Below are positions 6,371 through 10,579 of a stretch of DNA of 10,579 nucleotides, piece after piece. Under the pieces are notes generated by a model. That model was not told the DNA's origin and searched no databases. It worked only from the letters and a program-made list of their open reading frames with translations. Made by a program: the position numbers and the translations under genes. Within the stretch, counting starts at the first letter, position 1. Each line of letters opens with the position of its first letter. The stretch covers positions 63,499-74,077 of the forward strand of contig FR896080.1 of NCBI GenBank assembly GCA_000435475.1, in the 5' to 3' direction. This DNA is from Cryptobacterium sp. CAG:338 (lineage in GTDB: Bacteria > Actinomycetota > Coriobacteriia > Coriobacteriales > Eggerthellaceae).

Positions 6371-7348
6371 ATGCGATGTCAGATGAGTGTTATTCATAAC
6401 CGTCATGCTGAACAAAATCCTTCTAGTCAAAAAGGGGATATCGACAGCTCACCTACGTTTCAATCTGATTCTGCACAAGATGTCAGCATTGCATCGCATG
6501 ACGCTACGGTGCATACCCATACCGAATTTCATCACGGTCATTTCCATGCAGAAGTGAGCCATCATGCTGGAGGGCACCATTTACTTCAAGTTCAGAATCT
6601 CTGTGTGGGATTTACGATGTATGAAGAAGATAAACGTTTTTCGGTGAAACAGCGTGTCAGCCAGGTAATAGACAATTTAAGTTTATCGGTTCATACGGGT
6701 GAAATTCTTGCAGTGGTAGGGGCATCAGGATCCGGGAAAACCTTGTTAGCAGATGCAATTTTGGGTTTGTATGCTAATAATGTGCGGGTTGAAGGAACCA
6801 TTTATTATGACGGGGTATTGCAGGATGCGAAAACCCTAACGCAGTTGCGGGGGCGTGAAATCGCCTTTGTACCACAGAGCGTCAAATCACTTGATCCTCT
6901 CATGAAAGTGGGAAAGCAAATTGGAGGCGATGCGTGCAGGCGACAAGAATTGTTTGAACGCTATGGCCTATCGCCCGAGGTTGAAGATTTGTATCCTTTT
7001 GAACTTTCAGGAGGTATGGCTCGTCGCGTATTGCTTTGCACGGCATTAATGAAGGATCCCCGCCTTATAATTGCTGACGAACCAACTCCTGGTCTCGATC
7101 TGGAATTGGCGGTAAAGGCAATGGAGGATTTTCGTGCGTTTGCCAATGAGGGTAAGGGTGTTTTGCTTATTACGCACGATATAGAACTTACCTTGCGCGT
7201 AGCTGATCGTGTGGCTGTGTTTAAGGACGGCACGGTTGTAGAGGAGACTTCGGTTGCTAACTTCGCTTCTCCTGATTTATTGCAGCATCCGTTTAGTAGG
7301 GCGCTTTGGCATGCCTTGCCAGAGCATGATTTTGCAGTAGAAGCTTAA
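6371..7348 (+). CDS. ABC transporter ATPase, NikD/DppD type, with His-rich N-terminal extension
   Basis: This is the first of two ATPases powering the importer. From ATG6371 it has 325 residues. Walker A is GASGSGKT (117-124), the Q-loop Gln is 169 (FVPQS), the signature is LSGGMARR (212-219), Walker B ends in Asp236-Glu237 (IIADEPTPGLD) and the switch His is 269 (LLITHD). All catalytic elements are intact. Residues 1-70 precede the nucleotide-binding domain and are unusual: a polar Ser/Gln/Asp-rich part, then ten histidines between residues 48 and 70. This suggests cytoplasmic metal binding, storage or feedback gating, and supports nickel as substrate. Start choice is uncertain. ATG6371 lies one base after the previous stop and lacks a spaced Shine-Dalgarno sequence; ATG6383 (321 residues) has AGGA eleven bases upstream. 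Both retain the His-rich region. Open frame further upstream lies inside the permease gene and is not used. Confidence 0.9.
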   Translation: MRCQMSVIHNRHAEQNPSSQKGDIDSSPTFQSDSAQDVSIASHDATVHTHTEFHHGHFHAEVSHHAGGHHLLQVQNLCVGFTMYEEDKRFSVKQRVSQVIDNLSLSVHTGEILAVVGASGSGKTLLADAILGLYANNVRVEGTIYYDGVLQDAKTLTQLRGREIAFVPQSVKSLDPLMKVGKQIGGDACRRQELFERYGLSPEVEDLYPFELSGGMARRVLLCTALMKDPRLIIADEPTPGLDLELAVKAMEDFRAFANEGKGVLLITHDIELTLRVADRVAVFKDGTVVEETSVANFASPDLLQHPFSRALWHALPEHDFAVEA

Positions 7349-7368
7349 ATATAAAAAGGAGACGAAAT

Positions 7369-8073
7369 ATGAGTATATTGGAGTTGCAAAACGTTTCCTT
7401 TTCGTATGACAACAGTAAGTCTCTGCGGAAAAATAGCCTTTTTGCTCATGGTAAACCTTCAGGAAATAAGTCCTTCGATAACGATAAGCCGCTTTTTGAA
7501 AAGCCGCTTCTTTCTTCGTTTAATTTCTCGGTTGAATCACACGAACGTGTTGCTTTGCAAGCTTCTTCGGGGTTTGGAAAAACCACTATATGTCGTTTAT
7601 TGGCGGGGTATTTGAAGCCTCAAGTAGGAGAAGTGCTTCTAGATAAGGTTCCCCTTGATTCTTATGGTAAAGCTAATGGCAGCAGCCCTTTACCAGTTCA
7701 GATGATCTGGCAGCATCCAGAGCAGACGCTCGACCCGCTTCTGCGCATACAGGATTCGCTGGAAGAATCTGGTTTAATTGATCAAGTTCTTTTGGAAAAG
7801 TTGGGGATTAAACAACAATGGCTTTCCCGCTATCCGCGAGAGCTTTCAGGAGGGGAACTGCAACGTTGCTGTATTGCGCGCGCTTTACGTGTGCATCCCA
7901 AATTTCTTATTGCGGATGAAATTTCTACTATGCTAGATGCTATTACTCAAGTTCAAATTTGGGAATTTTTGCTTTCTTATTGCGAGGAAAATAAGGTCGG
8001 ATTGGTATTGGTTACGCACTCTAAGGCACTCCAAGATCGTCTTGCTACTCGCGTGGTCAGTTTGACTTCGTAA
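7369..8073 (+). CDS. ABC transporter ATPase, NikE/DppF type
   Basis: This 234-residue protein is the second ATPase. Walker A is ASSGFGKTT (65-73), with Ala replacing the first Gly. The Q-loop is MIWQHPE (Gln115), the signature LSGGELQR (159-166), Walker B LIADEISTMLD (Asp183, Glu184), and the switch His217 (LVTHS). The MIWQHPE and DEISTMLD wording is characteristic of a short NikE/DppF-like group and differs from the usual DEPTSALD. Residues 14-46 are an apparent low-complexity insertion between the first strand (LQNVSFSY) and the next core strand. The C-terminal oligopeptide-binding extension of classical DppF is absent. AAAAAGGAGA about six bases before ATG7369 is the best ribosome-binding site of the operon, and only 20 bp separate it from the preceding gene. 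The stop at 8071-8073 is seven bases from the stop of the convergent YolD-like gene, with no terminator between. Confidence 0.92.
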   Translation: MSILELQNVSFSYDNSKSLRKNSLFAHGKPSGNKSFDNDKPLFEKPLLSSFNFSVESHERVALQASSGFGKTTICRLLAGYLKPQVGEVLLDKVPLDSYGKANGSSPLPVQMIWQHPEQTLDPLLRIQDSLEESGLIDQVLLEKLGIKQQWLSRYPRELSGGELQRCCIARALRVHPKFLIADEISTMLDAITQVQIWEFLLSYCEENKVGLVLVTHSKALQDRLATRVVSLTS

Positions 8074-8080
8074 TTTTGTA

Positions 8081-8401
8081 TCAATGCCTGTTCTCTTCTT
8101 GCTGCACCATATCGGTATATCCCTTGAGAGCAGCAAAAGGCATAAATTGCCGTGCGCGATTATCGTGCGGCTGTGCGGTGTAGGAGCCGTACTTTTCAAC
8201 GTTTCGTTCGATGGCGGCAAGAATGTTTGCGCGGTATTCTTTTTCTTGGGGGCTATCCACGCAGAGGAGTTCTTGTTTTAGGCTGTCTGGTAAAAGGGAA
8301 CTTTCAGGGGAATGATGCTCTTTGGGCGGGAGTGATTCTTCTAATTCTGATGCTTCCTTCCATTTTTGGGATGCTTTTCGGCTGGAAGAACTAATAGGCA
8401 C
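8081..8401 (-). CDS. Small YolD-like protein, partner of the Y-family polymerase
   Basis: This 106-residue protein starts at GTG 8399-8401, fixed by AGGAGG five bases upstream inside the end of the polymerase gene; the two genes overlap by 11 bp, so translation is probably coupled. Residues 82-95 (RARQFMPFAALKGY) match the recognisable core of YolD-like proteins, which accompany UvrX-type polymerases in Gram-positive genomes. In those the motif lies near the N-terminus and a beta-rich domain follows. Here it lies at the extreme C-terminus, with only 11 residues after it. The first 80 residues are charged, probably partly disordered, with a helix around 51-72 (PQEKEYRANILAAIERNVEK). The biochemical role of YolD proteins is unknown to me beyond association with lesion-bypass polymerases. 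It could be a truncated or rearranged family member or a distinct family sharing the motif. Confidence 0.8.
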   Translation of the reverse strand: MPISSSSRKASQKWKEASELEESLPPKEHHSPESSLLPDSLKQELLCVDSPQEKEYRANILAAIERNVEKYGSYTAQPHDNRARQFMPFAALKGYTDMVQQEENRH

Positions 8402-9719
8402 GGTGACCTCCTACTTGGTTATTACGTTCGCGCGCAGTAGCTTTTTCTTGAAGGCTTATGCCTTTTAGCATGGCGTTTTTCCCGAATTTTTCTCGTATAG
8501 CGATAATTGCTTCCTGACGACAGCGCTCTTTGATTTCGGCTTCTCTGTTATCAAGCAGGGTTATAGTGGCGTATTTTTCGGGAAGAAGACCGCCAAACCC
8601 AATACTGATGCGACGAATAGGGAGAGCATCGCTTGTGGTTTCGTTGAAAAGCAGTTCGAAATGCTGCTTCAGCACTCGCTCAGAATTGGTACGCCTGTCT
8701 ATTTTTCTTGTGCCGCCTGTGTGGGCATAAAAATGTCTATGAGAAGGCGATTCCTGCGGAAAAGAGGACTTGGTTTCTGTTGTTACTTTCGGGAGTGCAT
8801 ATCCAATAGAAAGTGAAATACTTTCCGCTACCAGTCCTTTTTGCACCAGCTCGAGTATGCTTGCATCAATCATTTCATGCATAACCACGCGAGTTTCTTC
8901 TAAGGTGTAATCGCAGGGCAAGACTTGTCCATTTACAAGCGAATGACCTTCGGGAACGTAGGAATGAATTTGAGCGATAGTGCAAGGTTCTTGGCCCCAG
9001 GCATGGTCAATTAGGTATTCAGCATTAACGCCAAATTCTTTATAGAGCGTTTTTCTTTCCATGGCGCAAATGCCTGCCAAGGTATGTACTCCGTATTTAG
9101 CTAAACGACGCGCAATACCAGGTCCGATATTCCAAATGTCAGTTATAGGCTGATGAAACCAAATTTGCTGTTTGAAGCTGGTTTCATTCAGGATGCCAAT
9201 GCCGTCATGGGTATGCTTAGCAGTAATGTCCAACGCTACTTTTGCTAAGAAAAGATTGGTGCCAATGCCTACTGTTGCGCAAATTCCTGTATCGTCGAAA
9301 ACCGTTTTGGTGAGTGTTTTTGCGAAGGTGACTGCATCCATATGATAGAGCGAAAGATAAGGGGTGGCATCAATGAAACATTCGTCAATAGAGTACACAT
9401 GAACGTCTTGTGGGCTTACGTAGCGCAAATAGAGTGAATAGATATGGGTGGATACTTCCATATAGCGTTTCATGCGTGGGGGAGCCATGAAATAGTCGAT
9501 ATCTTTGGGGATTTCGAATACGCGACAACGCCCTGGTACACCAAGTGCTTTTAAGGCAGGGGATACCGCGAGGCAGATAGTGGTTTGGCTTCGCTCGGGA
9601 TCAGCAACAACAAGCTTAGTGGTAAAAGGATCCCAGCCACGATCGGTGCATTCAACACTTGCATAGAACGATTTCAGATCTATACAGAGATAGCATTTTT
9701 CCGAAAACTTTTTATCCAC
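8391..9719 (-). CDS. Y-family DNA polymerase, UvrX/UmuC/DinB type
   Basis: This 442-residue enzyme is a translesion DNA polymerase. The palm metal ligands are Asp14 (YLCIDLKSFYASVEC) and Asp112-Glu113 (VYSIDECFID); Tyr19 sits at the steric-gate position that excludes ribonucleotides. LAVSPALKALGV and VFEIPKDIDYFMAPPRM (about 50-83) are typical of the Gram-positive UvrX branch. A helix-hairpin-helix follows (ITDIWNIGPGIARRLAKYGV), then the little-finger domain (about 260-400). The C-terminus ATARERNNQVGGHRA also fits UvrX-like proteins. The GTG at 9717-9719 is chosen because family homology begins immediately after it; GAGAAAG upstream is a weak ribosome-binding site. A perfect LexA box lies 61 bp upstream, so induction by DNA damage is expected. 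The downstream YolD-like gene overlaps by 11 bp. The enzyme may be error-prone; whether it uses a mutasome partner cannot be told. Confidence 0.95.
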   Translation of the reverse strand: MDKKFSEKCYLCIDLKSFYASVECTDRGWDPFTTKLVVADPERSQTTICLAVSPALKALGVPGRCRVFEIPKDIDYFMAPPRMKRYMEVSTHIYSLYLRYVSPQDVHVYSIDECFIDATPYLSLYHMDAVTFAKTLTKTVFDDTGICATVGIGTNLFLAKVALDITAKHTHDGIGILNETSFKQQIWFHQPITDIWNIGPGIARRLAKYGVHTLAGICAMERKTLYKEFGVNAEYLIDHAWGQEPCTIAQIHSYVPEGHSLVNGQVLPCDYTLEETRVVMHEMIDASILELVQKGLVAESISLSIGYALPKVTTETKSSFPQESPSHRHFYAHTGGTRKIDRRTNSERVLKQHFELLFNETTSDALPIRRISIGFGGLLPEKYATITLLDNREAEIKERCRQEAIIAIREKFGKNAMLKGISLQEKATARERNNQVGGHRAY

Positions 9720-9779
9720 TACGTATAAGTTCTTTCTCTTGTTTGGCGATATTTGCTGAGCGCGTTTGCTTTAAAATAT

Positions 9780-9793
9780 CGAACATATGTTCT
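9780..9793. promoter_or_regulatory. LexA (SOS) box of the polymerase operon
   Basis: GAACATATGTTC (9781-9792) is a perfect 12-bp palindrome preceded by C, matching the Gram-positive LexA/DinR consensus CGAAC-N4-GTTCG except the last base. It lies 61 bp upstream of the polymerase GTG. On the minus strand TATAGT (9794-9799) is a possible -10 directly before it, placing the box at the transcription start, but no good -35 was found; TATTTT just after the box is an alternative -10. The 190 bp between the box and the divergent gene at 9986 contain no second box and no gene that I support. Confidence 0.85.
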
Positions 9794-9985
9794 ACTATAG
9801 GATAAGTATATCGCGTTTTTAGAAGAGCGCAACGGTCAAGTGGCTCATGCACGGGTTTTTGTGCGTGCTGCTTGTTGCTGTTTGAAAGATTCGAAATAAG
9901 TAAGAAAGCAAGCAAAGAAATAGTCAAGAAATAGCGTAGATGCTTGGGAAACAACTCGAAAGGTATTTTAGGAACTGTTAGCAGT

Positions 9986-10306
9986 ATGTCATTACCTGAT
10001 TCACATACTACTCGACGGTATGTAGATGTTATTGCGCGTTGGCGTGATGATGGGGTTATAACACCTCTTTCGGTGTGTTGGCCTGATGGACGTACCTTTC
10101 AGATTGAGCGCGTAATAGGGCAACCTATAGCGAATTCGTTTTCGGGCAAAGGAACGCGAACACTGCGCTATACCGTCCAAATTGGCAATCGCGAAACACA
10201 TCTATATTTGGAGCAAGAGATAACCGAGAAGGGCAGTACGGATAGGTGGTATGTGGAGGCGTTGCCTTACCGTGCACCTTGGTATTTTGGCCGATTTCGA
10301 GGTTAG
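9986..10306 (+). CDS. Conserved small protein of polymerase neighbourhoods, function unknown
   Basis: This 106-residue soluble protein starts at ATG9986, with AGGA twelve bases upstream. An in-frame TTG at 9944 is possible but has no ribosome-binding site, and the family-like part begins at residue 12. The pattern YVDVIARWRDDGVITPLSV, WPDGRTFQIERVI, TLRYTVQIGNRETHLYLE and DRWYVEALP resembles small beta-rich proteins of about 90 residues that I recall beside Y-family polymerase and YolD-like genes in Clostridia and Coriobacteriia (memory, not checked). The residues between Ile44 and Arg57 and the ITEKGST stretch look like loops. It is divergent from the polymerase, 266 bp from start to start. 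A role in damage tolerance is inferred only from location. The stop is six bases before the start of a tiny membrane-peptide gene. Confidence 0.75.
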   Translation: MSLPDSHTTRRYVDVIARWRDDGVITPLSVCWPDGRTFQIERVIGQPIANSFSGKGTRTLRYTVQIGNRETHLYLEQEITEKGSTDRWYVEALPYRAPWYFGRFRG

Positions 10307-10312
10307 TGTGCC

Positions 10313-10432
10313 ATGAATGGTACAAGTGTTTTTCTTTTAATTGGTAGCATAGTAATAGGCAGATTTTTTTTGTTACCAACTGCTCTTATGGGCTTATTGC
10401 AAGTGAGTTCTGATGTGAAAACAAAAACTTGA
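10313..10432 (+). CDS. Putative 39-residue membrane peptide
   Basis: An ATG at 10313-10315, six bases after the stop of the preceding gene, opens a 39-codon frame ended by TGA (10430-10432). GAGG at 10299-10302 is ten bases upstream and could serve as the ribosome-binding site. After six residues the peptide has a hydrophobic run (VFLLIGSIVIG, then FFLLPTALMGLL, about residues 6-29) interrupted by one Arg and one Pro, then a polar tail (QVSSDVKTKT). This is compatible with one membrane helix or two short ones. Translational coupling with the gene before it is likely if real. I recognise no family, and frames this short arise by chance. Confidence 0.4.
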   Translation: MNGTSVFLLIGSIVIGRFFLLPTALMGLLQVSSDVKTKT

Positions 10433-10441
10433 GTAAAACAA

Positions 10442-10482
10442 TACCTTGAATCCTTAGCTGGCAGCTAAGGATTGTAGAGGTA
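10442..10482 (+). promoter_or_regulatory. Long perfect hairpin in the leader of a downstream gene
   Basis: AATCCTTAGCTG (10449-10460) and CAGCTAAGGATT (10462-10473) are a perfect 12-bp inverted repeat around a single G. TACCT (10442-10446) pairs with AGGTA (10478-10482) outside a small internal loop. No T-run follows on either strand, so it is not a standard terminator. The outer arm covers the GAGGT ribosome-binding site of the mini-ORF at 10488. It could be a leader-RNA switch, a protein-binding palindrome, or a non-canonical terminator after the 39-codon gene. Confidence 0.6.
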
Positions 10483-10487
10483 AGTTG

Positions 10488-10517
10488 ATGTATGAATATA
10501 ACTTAGTGGATGAATAA
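10488..10517 (+). CDS. Possible 9-residue leader peptide
   Basis: ATG 10488-10490 opens MYEYNLVDE followed by TAA. GAGGT at 10477-10481, six bases upstream, is an excellent ribosome-binding site and lies in the 3' arm of the hairpin. Two of the nine codons are Tyr. If it is translated, a regulatory leader is the natural interpretation. The remaining bases to the window edge (10518-10579) contain AAGGTATT (10527-10534), able to pair with the 5' side of the hairpin, and a final ATG at 10571 that may start an unseen gene. Confidence 0.3.
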   Translation: MYEYNLVDE

Positions 10518-10579
10518 CAACACTAAAAGGTATTAAAGAAAGGACTGTTAGAGCATTTCAGGCGCCTATTATGAAAAGG

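Noticed and set aside
8084..8394. Plus-strand frames over the YolD-like gene
   Set aside because: They are antisense to a gene with a strong ribosome-binding site and a recognisable motif; the translations look like shadows.
9843..9875. Inverted repeat GCACG/CGTGC between the polymerase and the divergent gene
   Set aside because: Only five paired bases with a ten-base loop and no T-run; weaker than chance would readily give.
9712..9954. Minus-strand 80-codon frame with a hydrophobic N-terminus, overlapping the polymerase start
   Set aside because: It needs a TTG start with no ribosome-binding site, and the perfect LexA box (9781-9792) lies inside it, so it is best seen as the polymerase promoter region. 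A real signal-peptide protein cannot be fully excluded.

Overview
The window looks like the chromosome of a Gram-positive anaerobe with GC content a little under half (judged by eye). The best guess is a low-GC member of the Coriobacteriia (Cryptobacterium/Slackia/Eggerthella type); a Clostridia-like host is the alternative. Supporting signs are a twin-arginine lipoprotein as ABC-transporter receptor, a Bacillus/actinobacteria-type LexA box (GAAC-N4-GTTC), and a UvrX-type Y-family polymerase with a YolD-like partner. There are no insertion sequences, integrases, phage genes or CRISPR arrays.

Layout. Bases 1-142 carry a terminator hairpin of an upstream gene and AT-rich DNA. Bases 143-895 hold a cysteine desulfurase that has lost its N-terminal third, probably a pseudogene. 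A LysR-type regulator (919-1872, minus) converges on it. The intergenic stretch 1873-2763 contains an eroded array of 18-bp repeats that reads as hexapeptides on the minus strand, a tRNA-Val(GAC) with promoter and terminator, two non-coding repeats, and the control region of the next operon.

Bases 2764-8073 are a five-gene ABC importer operon of the peptide/nickel class: Tat-exported receptor lipoprotein, two permeases and two ATPases. Two independent observations favour nickel over peptides. A palindrome GTGTTAC-N13-GTAACAA lies just downstream of a plausible promoter and nearly matches the NikR-box form I recall from Desulfovibrio-type genomes. The first ATPase carries an N-terminal extension with ten histidines in 23 residues. 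The receptor also ends in a His-rich tail. The substrate remains an inference.

Bases 8081-10306 form a DNA-damage module. A Y-family polymerase (8391-9719, minus) overlaps a small YolD-like gene (8081-8401, minus), and a perfect LexA box lies 61 bp upstream of the polymerase start. A divergent conserved small gene (9986-10306, plus), of a type I associate with such polymerases, is followed by an unlisted 39-codon membrane-peptide gene (10313-10432). The window ends in a strong RNA-hairpin region (10440-10534) with a 9-codon mini-ORF and possible alternative pairing, likely the leader of a gene beyond the edge.
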